Assembly (NCBI RefSeq): GCF_932274485.2
Contig: NC_065881.2
Coordinates: forward strand, 7,846,613 to 7,910,612
Origin: Patella vulgata
Lineage: Eukaryota > Mollusca > Gastropoda > Patellidae
Direction of reading: 5' to 3'
DNA length: 64,000 nt
Below, piece by piece: positions 1 to 10,690 of the stretch. The notes under the pieces were generated by a model, which was not told where the DNA came from, searched no databases, and saw nothing but the letters and a program-made list of their open reading frames with translations. How positions within the stretch are numbered: the stretch's first letter is position 1; each line of letters opens with the position of its first letter. Both the position numbers and the translations under genes were made by a program.

Positions 1-82
1 ATAAATAGATAGAATTAATAGAATCTTATCACTTTAATAATTACATCCACTTTAACCAGTAGAGGGCGTGTTATAATCCTAT
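1..82 (+). repeat. Dispersed 82-bp repeat, copy 1
   Basis: The first 82 bases recur almost unchanged at 3941-4022, both starting ATAAATAGATAGAATTAATA. The sequence diverges right after, so this is a short dispersed repeat or element end, not a long duplication. The family is not recognised. Confidence 0.7.
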
Positions 83-155
83 GGTGATAATCGAATGGCT
101 CTCATCCTCGTCAGAGAGGACCATGTAATTTTAGTTATAACCAATCAAATAACTC

Positions 156-430
156 AGAGAGAGGGAGAGAGAGAGAGAGAGAGAGAGAAGCTGGGGTTTA
201 ACACGACACAGACTAGGTCATTTAGAAACTAATATTTTTATTTCAATAAGTCACTCGTAGGGGTATTTAGCAATGGGAGGAAACTGGGAGACCCAGATAA
301 ATCCCACGAAGTTGTATAGGCGACCTTACCCCTCGTTTACGAGCCTTGGCTCGAAACCATGCCACTTAACACGGTAACAGACCTTATGATCAAAAACGCA
401 CGCGTTAGACCACTAGACAACCCCGACTGA
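156..430 (-). mobile_element. SINE-A copy, diverged, near full length
   Basis: A (GA)n tract is followed by the reverse complement of the SINE-A body: GGGGTTTAAC, ACTAGGTCATTT, the central domain, and a degraded tRNA-like head ending near 430. Many mismatches to younger copies suggest an old insertion. Confidence 0.8.
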
Positions 431-576
431 TAAAACATGTTATTATTTCGGTTAGGAACAATTGTTAAAACACCATTTTTATGAGAAAAGTGTCACGGTT
501 GTCTGCTTTATCCTTTATCATCTGATGGTGGGATGGGATGGGCATCCAAAACGTGAGATAATGATATAGACATATG

Positions 577-640
577 AAATGAAATGGGGTTTAACGTCCT
601 ACTGTTCTGCGCCTAAATTCAGCTAATGAAGACATAATTA
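577..640 (-). mobile_element. SINE-B 3' fragment
   Basis: ATGAAATGAAATGGGGTTTA and the next 40 bases match the reverse complement of the SINE-B 3' end. Only the tail portion is present. Confidence 0.7.
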
Positions 641-1094
641 TGTGACATGACAATTAATACTTTGCATAAATGAAATTGAATCACAGTGTGATCCTATTAA
701 TTCATAAAAAATTGAGGTCAAACGGGGTGTTGGATTTCTCTCTTTAAAAAACTCAGTGTGTATGTACGTAATTTCCTGAACAGGAACCTGGCAAACCCCA
801 CCCCCCTGCAAAAATTCCTGGATCCGCTCCTGTGTTGTTACTATAACAGTCCATAAACAGATGAGGTGTTGTAATCGCAGGTCAATAACCTAATAATAAT
901 ATTATTAAACATTTTATAGTTCATTGACTCTGATCTTTAGAGAGATAATTACCACTGTATTTTTTATTATGGCCTGCAATATTTAGTAATACGGGGATAT
1001 AAACGTGGTATGGACTAAGACTAGTAATTATTTCCCTTTATTTCATGATGGACGAATGTAGTGCGAGTTATAAATAGACAATTTTTCCCTTAAT

Positions 1095-1500
1095 TTTTTT
1101 CTCCCCTCTTCCTGCATTTTTGGGTTGACTTTTTGGTCTAGAATTGGAGAAAAGGGATCAAATTTGCAATTTCATAGCAGTTTTGGGTAATACTGATGAT
1201 ATTACAGCGGAGGGATAGGGGGTGTAAAGTGTCTTTCTGCAGAGCAATCATTGTGTCGGAAGTGAGATTTCCACCCCTGTCAACTTCAAATCTGTGTAGC
1301 AAAAAATCTAAATGGTCAACCCCCTACAAAATTATTATGAGGAGATTGCCAAATGTTGTCCCCATTGTGCCTATAAAGATTGGAACCAACGGAATGTTGA
1401 GCAAAAAGCTACAGCCTGTGATGTTACAGTCATTTAACATTGAAGTCAATGGGCAAATAATTGCTAGTCTGAGTCCGTATTGTTTACCGTGAGATATTTC
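1095..1500 (+). repeat. Old interspersed repeat (family R7), copy 1
   Basis: Order and spacing of blocks match 47500-47880: a pyrimidine-rich start, 'GAGAAAAGGG', 'GATTGCCAAATGTTG', 'ACATTGAAGTCAATGGG'. Partial copies lie at 33643-33870 and 48690-48870. A 98-codon open frame (1196-1492) lies inside it and is not shared intact by the other copies, so I do not call a gene. Confidence 0.5.
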
Positions 1501-1552
1501 ATTATCTCCCTTACTTAAAAACGCTCATCACAATTATACTCACAATATTGAC

Positions 1553-1683
1553 ATGAAATGGGGTTTAACGTCCTCTGCATTACTGACAAGGGGAAACCAC
1601 GCCGGAAAATCTGGATGAACTTTCTCGACTAATGCAGGGATCGACCACCCGACCTCCAGGCTAGCGAGTCACCGTGACCCCAC
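1553..1683 (-). mobile_element. SINE-B copy with large internal deletion
   Basis: The 3' tail (ATGAAATGGGGTTTAACGTC) joins directly to the head half (CACGCCGGAAAATCTGGATG ... CCAGGCTAGCGAGTCACCGT). The central domain is missing. Confidence 0.8.
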
Positions 1684-2329
1684 ATCACAATTATAATGAC
1701 AATATCATTATAAAAAAATTTTATACGTCATTAACTCTGATTTTTGGAGAGATAAATACCACCGTCAATAGAAGCACGGTTAATTATTCATAACAAAACA
1801 CAACACCAGGTATATATGGATATAACTACGTCTCTATTATTTAATAACCACGTTTCGTAACACATACATATAATCACAATATTATTAAATGGTTTTTTAT
1901 ACGTCATTAACTCTGATATTTGGAGAGATAATTGCCATCGTTTTCTTATTATCTAGTAATTCGGGGATATAAGAAATTTCATGGGGCTGAAAACTGATTA
2001 TACACCGCACTCAAAAACAAAAATCGAAATTATAATTACAGCATTATTAAACATTTTATACTTCATTAACTTTAATCTTTGGAGAGATAATTACCACCGG
2101 TTTTTTTATTATTTAGTAAGTCGGGGATATAAATATATTATTGTTTGAAGTAAGAAATTTCATGGAACTGGGAAATCTATTATCTCCCTTACTTAAAATT
2201 CATGTCATCAACTCTGGTCTTTAAACATATGACCATCGACGTATTTCCATTTAGTAATCCGGGGATATTAGTGTTTACCGGAAGAAATTTGACGGGCTGA
2301 AAACTTTACTATCTCTCCTACCAGCAAAA

Positions 2330-2470
2330 ATGATAGAGAGAGAGACAGAGACAAAGAGGGGAGAGAGTGAGGGAGAGAGAGGGGGCGGGCACGAGGTTGG
2401 ATAGAACCACGCCAGTTAACTCAATGACAGACCTTATTATACAACGCGGCTACCCCCCCCCCCACCCCGC
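2330..2470 (-). mobile_element. SINE-A copy, mostly deleted
   Basis: A GA-rich tract is followed by CACGAGGTTGGATAGAACCA and the reverse complement of the SINE-A head (CGCCAGTTAACTCAATGACA), ending in a C run. The 3' half is lost. Confidence 0.7.
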
Positions 2471-2649
2471 ACACACACACCAAACAAAAAATCACAATTA
2501 TTCACCATATGTAACTGTTGTAACTAAAATGAATTTACATGACACTATTATAAACAATTGCACTGTTTCTATAAGTTGCCTTTAATAATAATTAACCCAC
2601 GTAAGACGCTTCCGAATTCTTTTCCTTGAATTCCAACTGCCAATGGATC

Positions 2650-2842
2650 TTTTACGTGGCAAGGAGTAGGGTCGTCTGTCCAACCTCGTGGGTTTTCTCC
2701 GGGTCCTCCAGTTTCCACCCACTGCTAAAGACCCCTACGCGCAAGCGAATTATTGAAATAAAATAAAACCATATTTTAGTCCCCAAATGACCTGGTATAT
2801 GTCGAGTGAACCTTAAACCCCATTTCTCCCTATCTCTCTTTC
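2650..2842 (+). mobile_element. SINE-A copy, 5' truncated
   Basis: Begins at TACGTGGCAAGGAGTAGGGT, carries the central domain (GGTTTTCTCCGGGTCCTCCA) and ends in CCATTTCTCCCTATCTCTC. The tRNA-like head is absent. Confidence 0.85.
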
Positions 2843-2924
2843 CACTGAGGTGCTTTCTCCATCGTCACTGGTATCGAACGTGAGACATGCAGGTTAATGA
2901 GCCAGCGCCTTTCTAACTCACTGA

Positions 2925-3042
2925 CTGTCCGGGCAAAATTTCCCTCATAGCACACTGTATGGCGTATGCCCGTCTTCATTAGCCCAGGTTAGGAGCAGAA
3001 CAGTAGGACGTTAAACTCCATTTCATTTAATTTCATTTCTAA
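2925..3042 (+). mobile_element. SINE-B 3' portion
   Basis: ACTGTCCGGGCAAAATTTCC through CAGTAGGACGTTAAACTCCA and an ATTTC-rich tail match the SINE-B 3' third. A few bases of a SINE-B-like head (GCAGGTTAATGAGCCAGCG) precede it, implying internal loss or a patchwork. Confidence 0.8.
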
Positions 3043-3111
3043 CTCACTGAGCCACTGTGGCTCGCGAATGATCATTAAATAAAAACAAACAAATCCAGTG
3101 TTTTATCTCCA

Positions 3112-3200
3112 GCTAATCTGTTTATAATCCAGGATTATCTTAATCATAAAACAGATTAAGTTAACCATAAACAGATTAAAATAATTAAGCAAGATATTGG
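3112..3200 (+). repeat. Dispersed repeat R5, copy 1
   Basis: CAGGATTATCTTAATCATAA then AACAGATTAAGTTAACCATA recurs at 9466-9560 and 12300-12390. The sequence is rich in AATC/GATT half-palindromes, so it may be a MITE end. Confidence 0.55.
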
Positions 3201-3526
3201 AGACAGTCTCAATCATACTGTTCTGTAATGACTGATCGTCAAGCAGAATGTTTTTATTTTGTAGTCTATAAACTTTTCTTCTTTAATCCCGGATTATTCT
3301 ACCCATAAAACATAACTAATTACTTATGCAATATACAAATAATATGCAAAAATCTACGGGTCCAGCCATGTGGTTTTTACTGCGAGCACTTCGCTTTTCC
3401 ACATAAAGCCAGCGCATCCTTTTTCCCCCACGTGTTTTTTTTATCCGCTCTGATACCGCCAAACATAAGTCAGCTGGACCTCCTATTTTAACTTTATTAT
3501 GACAAAGGGAGAAGATGACCTGCCCC

Positions 3527-3625
3527 CAACGAATTGCATTGGAAACAGCGACGAAGTTTGCATTACCCCAACGAATTGCATTGGAAACAGCGATCAACTT
3601 TGCATTACCCCGACGAAATTCACAA
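3527..3625. repeat. 43-bp tandem duplication
   Basis: CCAACGAATTGCATTGGAAA ... TTTGCATTAC is repeated about 2.3 times with a 43-base period. It explains the 93-codon reverse open frame here. Confidence 0.8.
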
Positions 3626-3940
3626 CGAGTTAATCTTTATTATATGACTATAAGTTAAATTATAACATTTTATATAATACCAATTATATTTTGTACTACA
3701 CATCGAAAGAATTCTTAGTCCCGAAATGTCTTAGTCTTTATCCTCTCTCTCTCTCAATATCTGTATTAAAACACATCTATAGATTTTTGTTCGGTTTGTT
3801 TGATGTTTGATATTTTAGCGATAGTTTAAAGCCCGGGGGTGATATTAGCACGTACCTTATAAAGATACACGATAGATATTAACACTTGAAGATTATCTTG
3901 ATTTAAAACAATTAGAAATATTGTCACCTTTTAATAAGAT

Positions 3941-4022
3941 ATAAATAGATAGAATTAATACAATCTTATCACTTTAATAATTACATCTACTTTAACCAGT
4001 AAAATATGTGTTATAATCCTGT
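3941..4022 (+). repeat. Dispersed 82-bp repeat, copy 2
   Basis: Same sequence as 1-82 with one clustered difference near position 60 of the unit. Confidence 0.7.
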
Positions 4023-4162
4023 GGGATTAACCAGAGACCTTAGATTTTCACGGGAAAGAAACACGTATTCCGATTACGGGCAATACACGGTCTAACTAAA
4101 TCAGTTTTTTGAAAATTAATTTATTATGATCCTTAATCAAAATAATAATTGGGGAAATACAA

Positions 4163-4215
4163 ATGAAATGTGGTTTAACCACCCCGGAAAATCCCGGTCA
4201 ATACAGGGATCGAAC
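4163..4215 (-). mobile_element. SINE-B remnant, internally deleted
   Basis: ATGAAATGTGGTTTAACC is joined to CACCCCGGAAAATCCCGGTC and a B-box-like AGGGATCGAAC. Only about 50 bases remain. Confidence 0.6.
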
Positions 4216-4524
4216 TTATTCATGTTTTTTTTTAAAAATTAATTTATTATGGTCCTTAATCAGTAAAATAATAATCGAAGGATGAAATGAGTTATAACAT
4301 TTTTATTTGGGTTTTTTTTTGTTGTTTTTTTTATTAGAATGAATATCTAGGATTTTAAAATATATATTAAGAATTATCTCCCCTGCTTAAAGGTCACGCT
4401 TGAGTTGTTTCTTTAACCTACCCTTAAAATATATGTATATATAATATCAAATTATTATTTTAAAATTATAATTCTATGTAATTACATCTTAGTAAATATT
4501 TCTAATTGTTCGAAATCTAAAAGT

Positions 4525-4780
4525 GGAGCCATGGTGGCTCAGTGAGTAAGACGTTAGCTCGCTAACCCGGAGATACCTTGTTCGATCCCTTTGTTGTCCG
4601 AGAAAGTTTATTGGGATTTCCTGGTGTGGGTACCCCTTCTCAGTGACGCAGGACAGAGGACATAGCACAGGACTAACATGGCAGTTGGAATTTTATATTT
4701 GCCTCGTATCACACTGAATGGTGTATGCTTATTAGACCAGGCTGAGCAGAACAGTAGGACGTTAAACCCCATTTCATTTT
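4525..4780 (+). mobile_element. SINE-B copy with head, internally deleted
   Basis: The tRNA-like head is readable (GCCATGGTGGCTCAGTGAGT, then TTGTTCGATCCC). It continues through the GACGCAGGACAGAGG block and ends CAGTAGGACGTTAAACCCCA TTTCATTTT. Part of the central domain is missing. Confidence 0.85.
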
Positions 4781-5011
4781 GAAGTCTAAAAAATCTGTTA
4801 TCCTATAAGATACCGCCATGTTAATATTATTACCTTTACAGTTAAACATACATAGCATAACAAAAACACCAAAGAAAATGGAAAGTCTTCAGTAATAAAA
4901 AAAACCAGTGTTAAAGATTGTTAAAGATTGATTTGACACTCTGTCAATATTTTGCAATAAGATGACTACTGACTAATCAAATGTGTCTAGCTTTGACATA
5001 GATGACTATGG

Positions 5012-5066
5012 AATGAAATGGGTTTAACGTCCTACTGTTCTGTTCCAACTGGGCTAATGAAGACGA
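5012..5066 (-). mobile_element. SINE-B 3' fragment
   Basis: ATGAAATGGGTTTAACGTCC through GGGCTAATGAAGACG matches the reversed SINE-B 3' end. Confidence 0.65.
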
Positions 5067-5204
5067 AGATGACTATGAAATATATTTGTTTTTATCATAA
5101 TATACTATTACTATTATCTTTTTATATCTTATTTAAAATGTGACAAGATCTCTAATTGTTTTAAATCTAGATAATCTTCAAGTATAGATAATCTATCCTG
5201 TACC

Positions 5205-5760
5205 TTATTGGGTGAGTGCTATGCTAAAATTACTCCACGAATATAAAGGAGCTAAACCTCTAACTCAATAATTTCCATGATATTCAAAATTTAAAACACG
5301 AATTGGAATTCAATACTGATAAGTTTTAATTAATATTGATTTTGTTATCTTGCCGTGAAAATAGGGGATCCAATATTTAAGACACAATTAACATTTTATA
5401 ATCAGTACACGAGTCGTGTACCCTATGGTTTCGAGTTGAAGTAATTAGTAAAGGCTGATTCACAAACGACAAAATAATAATTTAAAAAACGTGTAGAATG
5501 CACTAAGCCGGCGTAAACGACTGCCGTTCAATTTGAATTGTTCACGTATTTCGCCGAACATAATTGATTAGAAAATACAATTATTTTTTTTCAAAAGTTG
5601 ATTATAAATCAGTTAACATACATTCATATTACATTAATATGTGATTTTAGGACCAATTTTATCTATTTCAAGGTTCTAAAAAATAAAGTCGTACGCCCTT
5701 TAAACTAATATTAACCTCGGGCTTTAAATTAAGCTATTCTAAACTAACAAATAATTAAAA
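5205..5760 (+). mobile_element. Non-autonomous element with palindromic core (MITE-2), copy 1
   Basis: The order of blocks matches 49955-50475: AAGGAGCTAAACCTCTAACT, ATATTTAAGACACAATTAAC, the palindromic GTACACGAGTCGTGTAC, CGTATTTCGCCGAACAT and TACATTCATATTACATTA. A third copy lies reversed at 40660-41070. There is no coding capacity. Confidence 0.65.
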
Positions 5761-5984
5761 CACTTCACGAAATCAAAATATCATCCAAACTTTACAATCA
5801 CGACAAAGATATCTTTTAGTAGGACACTGATAGATTCCACACTTATCCACATGGCTTGGATTCTGATATTAAGATCACCCTGGCAACATGACAACTAACT
5901 AATCAAATGTCACTAGCTGTGAAACAGATGACTAACAGCTAGTTTTATGTTATAACAAAATATTAATTCTATTAATTTACATCT

Positions 5985-6170
5985 CTTTAAAGATGTAGAT
6001 GAAAAGCTAGTCATTCGTGCTGTAATAGTTCAAAAATAGATAATATAAAATGAATAATTTGAAAATTGCATTCAAATTACTCTATTGCGAGCGAAGATAT
6101 CAGCCTTGGAAGGTTTGACAAGACGTATTCGAAGCTAAATTGAATTAGCTCTTGCATAAATGTTTAATTT
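5985..6170 (-). mobile_element. MITE-3 remnant
   Basis: GTCATTCGTGCTGTAATAGT, TCAAATTACTCTATTG and GCTCTTGCATAAATGTTTAA occur in the same order as in the better copies at 7087-7610 and 54607-55135. It is short and diverged. Confidence 0.5.
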
Positions 6171-6407
6171 ACATCTCTCTAAAGATTTCTAACTCCCTTT
6201 TTTTAAATCTAGAAATCTTCAGGTTTTAATAAGTATCGTGAATCGTACACGGGTTGTAAGAACTAACCATTAGCCTTTAAACTCTGCTTGAATATCAGGC
6301 AGGACGATTTACCCAATAGCACCCAATACTACCCAATACCACCGAATACTACCGAATACTACTTAAATACTACCTCATCATTGTGAAAAACTAACATTAT
6401 ACTTCAG

Positions 6408-6408
<1 letters not shown>

Positions 6409-6467
<59 letters not shown>
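6409..6467. repeat. (TA)n microsatellite
   Basis: About 29 uninterrupted TA units inside the foldback element. Confidence 0.98.
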
Positions 6468-6471
<4 letters not shown>

Positions 6472-6649
6472 AAACAATTTAGTTAATTTGTGGAAAACAT
6501 GTAAATAAATATGTGACAAAAGTGATTGTCAATGTCTCGCTTTCCCAATTATCTCCCTGGATCACCCAATTCTTACAGTTAATATTAACCAATCCTATCA
6601 AAAATCAATCAATTTCTGTAAAATAATGAGCCAATATTACACAAAAATA

Positions 6650-6895
6650 AGGGGGATTGGATGGCCGAATGGTTAGAGCGTGCGCGCTGAATCATAAGGT
6701 CCGCCATTGAGTCAACTGGCCTAGTTTCGATTCCCCGGTTGTACGTGTTAATGACTAGGATCCCTTGTCCAACCTCGTAGATTTTCTCCGGGTCAAACAG
6801 TTCCCTCCCACTGCTAAATTATTCAAATAGAATAAAACTATATGTTAGTCCCAAAATGACATAGGTTGTGTCGAGTGGACGTTAAACCCCATATC
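6650..6895 (+). mobile_element. SINE-A copy, near full length
   Basis: The head GGATGGCCGAATGGTTAGAG and B box TAGTTTCGATTCCCCGG are readable, with a diverged central domain. It ends GTCGAGTGGACGTTAAACCC and lies inside the 6290-7020 foldback element. Confidence 0.9.
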
Positions 6896-7086
6896 TTCTA
6901 CAAAAAAAATAATAATTTTCATAACCGTGTGCTAGTATTTAATTATTATGGGGTGATATTGGGTAATATTGGATGGTATTGTGTAGTATTAGGTATTATT
7001 GGGTAAATCATCCTTTCCTACAATAAAAACACCGAAGATAATCTAAATATCATCCAAACTTTACAATCAAGACAGAAATATCTTTA

Positions 7087-7610
7087 AAGATACATTATGG
7101 GAGATTTTTATAGAGAGTTGGCCATTCGTGCTATAACAGTTCAAAAGTAGATGATGAAAGAAGAATATATTGAAAAATTCAGTCAAATTACTTTATTCTG
7201 AACATAGTTATCATCGTTGTAATATTTGCCTAGAAATGGTAGCGAAATGTGTCTTCACCTTGGCCGATCGTTTGATTGACAGGCGTTAACTCCACCTACA
7301 TATCTCGATTATCAAGTAAAGTTTTCAATGGCATACGGAAACGCTTTACAGCGGCCTCGCTAAGTACACTCTATCATTTAGCCTCGATCTAACTGACGTA
7401 TTTTCATCAGGTTACCCCTTATTTGATTTAATCAATTAGTGAAATCCTATTTAAATCCGAGCTGTAGCCGAGCCATCCGTGGGTCTACAGAGTTGATTTT
7501 GGTCTTGTTGTTTAAATAAAGATCTAATTTATAATTTCTATAACATCTGAAGCCTAAATTAAGACTTGCAATAATCAGATTTAGCTCTTGCATAATGCAT
7601 GTTTAAGTAA
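7087..7610 (-). mobile_element. MITE-3 copy
   Basis: Starts AGATACATTATGGGAGATTT and ends TTTAGCTCTTGCATAATGCA, the same ends as at 40269-40690 and 54607-55135. The shared core is ATACATTATG at each end in opposite orientation. No open frame. Confidence 0.6.
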
Positions 7611-7752
7611 AACACTGATAGATTTCGCACTTATCCATGGCTTGGATTCTAATATTAAGGTTGTCGCAGCACTCAGTCAATGTTTTGCAATAAGTTGACA
7701 ACTGGCCACTCAAGTGTCTCTAGCTTTGACTTAGATTGCTCGTGGCTTTGAT

Positions 7753-7950
7753 TGTACGTGACAAGGAGTAGGGTCGCCTATCCAACCTCGTGAGTTTTCT
7801 CCAGGTCTTCCGGTTTCCTCCCATTGCTAAATACCCCTACGGGCTAACGAATTGTTGAAATAAAAATGAACCATATGTTGGTCCCGAAATGATCTAGTTT
7901 GTGTCGAGTGGACGTTAACCCCCCCCCCCTCTCTCTCTCTCTTTCTCATA
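7753..7950 (+). mobile_element. SINE-A copy, 5' truncated
   Basis: Begins TGTACGTGACAAGGAGTAGG. Central domain and body are present; it ends GTCGAGTGGACGTTAACCCC then a CT-rich tail. Confidence 0.9.
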
Positions 7951-8154
7951 GATGGCAACTAATTATGTTTTATTTCATAAAGAAATCCTGAGTAGCATGT
8001 ACACCAAAATAAAGACACAACCCATTTGAAAGATATCTACTGTCCAGTGGACCATCTTTTAAGATCGTTCGTTCATAGAATTTTACGTCCACTTCCACCA
8101 TGGGTGATATCGTAGACAGATCTTTTAAGATGTCAATTAAATTATCTTAAATTG

Positions 8155-8265
8155 ACATGTCTAATATAACTTAATATACTCTGACCCATCAGACATGAGT
8201 TTACTCTGTTCATTTCACGCCATGTAACACGACACTGTGATTTCTACTATATTTTCGTCACCTAT
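8155..8265 (-). repeat. Dispersed repeat R4, copy 1
   Basis: In reverse complement this matches 11039-11205 and 14244-14400 (GTGAAATGAACANAGTAAGC, TCATGTCTGATGG, GACATGTC). Three copies, family unknown. Confidence 0.6.
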
Positions 8266-8279
8266 CTAACTATGGAGAC

Positions 8280-8330
8280 AGGGTTTAATGTCCACTCGAC
8301 AAAACACAAACTAGGTCATTTCGTCACCGA
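8280..8330 (-). mobile_element. SINE-A 3' fragment
   Basis: GGGTTTAATGTCCACTCGAC and ACTAGGTCATTTCG match the reversed SINE-A 3' end only. Confidence 0.6.
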
Positions 8331-8457
8331 TCTGACAATGGGACTTTTATATTCTAAATTGGGTTTATACGATTAGCAGAACACAATTTTTTTATGGAAG
8401 ACAACCACTGGTTTTATTCTAAAAGCACGACGTTTCTACATGTATCTTCTTATCATT

Positions 8458-8720
8458 ATCGTGATGCAGGACGAAGGGCCTGGCAAGGACAGCTGTCTAG
8501 TCGTTCGGATGGGACGAAAAACCGAGATCCCGTGTAAACATTGGCGTGCACGTAAAAGATCCCTTGACAGTTGGAATTCGATATAAGAGTAGGCCGTAGC
8601 GCCGCTGTCCGGGCAAAATTTCTCTCATAGCACACGGTATGGCGTATGTCTGTCTTCATTACCCCAGTCGGAGCAGAACAGTAGGACGTTAAACCCCATT
8701 TCATTTCATTTCATTTCATT
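8458..8720 (+). mobile_element. SINE-B copy, 5' truncated
   Basis: Runs from GTGATGCAGGACGAAGGGCC through TTGGCGTGCACGTAAAAGAT to GTAGGACGTTAAACCCCATT and four ATTTC repeats. The tRNA-like head is missing. An 82-codon reverse frame here is SINE sequence. Confidence 0.93.
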
Positions 8721-9067
8721 TCTTAACATTATCTTTGTGCTTGATAACAATGGTTAAGTGCCTTGTAAGCCCTTAATCTTTAAATAAAAAAGATTAAGGA
8801 CTAAAACGGCATGAAACCTAGAAATGTATGCTCCATTCAATAAAAGTCAGAAAATAAACACTTGTCATTCAACTGTCGTCATTCAATTAATCGGATATTC
8901 TTATAAAATAGAGTTCATTCAAAATTAATTTTGATTCTTACTTAAATCGGATTTAATATAAAGAATGAAATAGATTTATTTAAAGTCCAACTAGGACACG
9001 CATGTAGTGTGATACGATAGAATTCCAACTGTGAAGGTTTTTTTTTCACTGGACAGGATTTGATAGA

Positions 9068-9436
9068 AAAGAAATGGGGTTTAACGTCCTGCTGTTCTGC
9101 TCCGGCTGGACTAATGAAGACGGACATACGCCATACCGTGTGCTATGAGAGAAATTTTGCCCGGACAGCGGCGCTACGGCCTACTCTTATATCGAATTCC
9201 AACTGTCAAGGGATCGTTTACATGCACGCCAATGTGTACACGGGACCTCTGTTTTTCGTTCCATCCGAACGACTATACATCACTCCCTGTCAGGCCCTCT
9301 GTTATGCACCACTGACAATGGGGAACCATGCCGGAAAAGCTCGATGAATCTTCTCATCCAACGCAGGGATCGAACACAGGCACTCCAGGTTAGCGAGTCA
9401 ACGTCTCACCCACTGAGCCACCATACATGGCTCCCG
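9068..9436 (-). mobile_element. SINE-B copy, essentially full length
   Basis: Reads in reverse from the 3' end (AAATGGGGTTTAACGTCCTG) through the central block (TATCGAATTCCAACTGTCAA) to the tRNA-like head (GCGAGTCAACGTCTCACCCA ... CCACCATACATGGCTCC). Confidence 0.92.
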
Positions 9437-9465
9437 GATTTAGTAAAAGAATGTGAAAAAATAAA

Positions 9466-9560
9466 TCGCTTTATAATCCTGGATTACCTTAATCATAAAC
9501 CAGATTACCTTAATCATAAACCAGATTAAGTTGAACTGTAAACAGTTTAAACTAATTAAC
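9466..9560 (+). repeat. Dispersed repeat R5, copy 2
   Basis: CCTGGATTACCTTAATCATA followed by an internal 22-base duplication of ACCTTAATCATAAACCAGAT. It matches 3112-3200 and 12300-12390. Confidence 0.55.
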
Positions 9561-9565
9561 ATATT

Positions 9566-9876
9566 GTGCCGCGAGATCTTCCTAAGTGTGTTGCGGAATT
9601 TTTAACGGCACACTAAGAAAATGCGAAAAATCACATGATCTCATTTGAGTATTCACTGATGTCTACTGATAAGTTCATAGCTGTGTTTTTCTTTATATAG
9701 TTTGAGTATTTCTATGTATCTATGACTGGTCTCTGTCTATGGTTGTATGCCGTCTGACTTGCCATGTTTGTATTGTGCAAAATGCAAACATTTTTCATAT
9801 GTATTTAGCCGGGTGTGCCGCTATGTTTTCATGTGTTCCAAGGTGTGCCGTTGGCTAAAAAAGGTTGATAACCACT
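9566..9876. mobile_element. hAT-type DNA transposon remnant
   Basis: The right end reads GGTTGATAACCACTG; its reverse complement, CAGTGGTTATCAACC, is the classic terminal motif of many animal hAT elements. The left part has the familiar subterminal 'GTGCCGCGAGAT ... GTGTGTTGCGGAAT' wording. The outer left inverted repeat is not visible, so it is probably truncated. No transposase remains. Confidence 0.6.
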
Positions 9877-10059
9877 GAGATAGACTGTGTATCGTACAGC
9901 ACAGCACGGACCCGTCATCCAAGGGAGATATATAATGACCGATCTTCAACAAGTCCTTAAAGAAGGGATATATCATAACACTGAATGGCGATTTTAAAAT
10001 TTGTCTTCCAGTTCTCAACTTAATGCTATGTTGTAACGAACTTAAACTCAGCAGTCGAG

Positions 10060-10273
10060 TGTTTCTTGGTCCTGATACTAGCTAAAACTTCATTGTATTC
10101 TTCTTGTAATCTTATTATGTACATGTATGTACTTTAATACTCCATATGCACGTATATTGATAACTATAATATATGTTTATATTATTCATGTATCTTGTTT
10201 TTGGGAAGCCGATTTATATAAGCCTTTGGATTGTTTCGGTATCCTGTGAAGAATTAAATATTGTTTAAAAAAA
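10060..10273 (+). mobile_element. Poly(A)-ended retroelement 3' end, unclassified
   Basis: AT-rich sequence ends GGTATCCTGTGAAGAATTAA ATATTGTTT and an A11 run. The block AGCCTTTGGATTGTTTCGGT recurs near 13780 and a related CCGGTATCCTGTTA near 63100. A LINE 3' end is the simplest reading, but no ORF is present. Confidence 0.35.
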
Positions 10274-10356
10274 AAAATCAAAATGTGATGTTATTCAATT
10301 AAGTCAGAACATTGCAAAATCACACCATGAAATCCATCTTGACCAAATTGATTTCT

Positions 10357-10690
10357 GGGGGGGGGGGGGGGTTATGGCCGAATAGTTAGCGCGTGAGCGG
10401 TGTATCATAAGGTATGTCATTGAGTCAACTGACATGGTTTCATTCCCCGGTTGTACGTGGCAAGGAGTAGGATCACCTGTCCAACCACGTGGCTTTTCTC
10501 TGGGTCCTCCGGTTTCCTACTACTACTCCGGTTTCCTACTAAAGACAATTATTTAAATAAAATTGAACCATATGTTAGTCCCGAAATGACCTGGTTTGTG
10601 TCGAGTGGACGTTAAACTAATTCTCTCTCCCCCCCCTTCCCTCTCCCCTTTCCCTCTCCCCTCTCTCTCTCAATCTCTCTCCCTCTCTCC
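10357..10690 (+). mobile_element. SINE-A copy, full length
   Basis: A G-run is followed by TTATGGCCGAATAGTTAGCG, the B-box region, the central domain and a body ending GTCGAGTGGACGTTAAAC with a long CT/CCCT tail. A small duplication (CCTACTACTACTCCGGTTTC) lies in the central domain. Confidence 0.92.

Larger units (their letters stand above)
840..2300. repeat. Degenerate interrupted tandem repeat, about five units
   Basis: A block reading roughly TCATTAACTCTGATNTTTGG then AGAGATAATTACCACCG, followed by TAGTAATNCGGGGATATAA, occurs near 915-1010, 1728-1790, 1900-1975, 2062-2140 and 2205-2290. Each is preceded by an AATATTATTAAACATTTTATA-like stretch. Other insertions (1095-1500 and 1553-1683) sit between units. 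It looks like an old satellite or a repeatedly duplicated element end. Confidence 0.65.
6290..7020. mobile_element. Element bounded by inverted minisatellite-like repeats
   Basis: The left side reads GACGATTTACCCAATAGCAC followed by repeated ACCCAATACT units (about 6298-6374). The right side (6950-7015) is its reverse complement, ending TATTGGGTAAATCATCC. About 600 bases lie between, including a (TA)n tract and a SINE-A copy. This looks like a foldback transposon whose terminal inverted repeats are themselves tandem repeats. Confidence 0.6.

Noticed and set aside
1196-1492. 98-codon frame at the left end as a gene
   Set aside because: It lies in the R7 repeat and other R7 copies do not keep the frame.
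6650-6740. tRNA genes at SINE heads
   Set aside because: A and B boxes are present in many copies, but acceptor and anticodon stems do not pair properly and each is fused to a SINE body.
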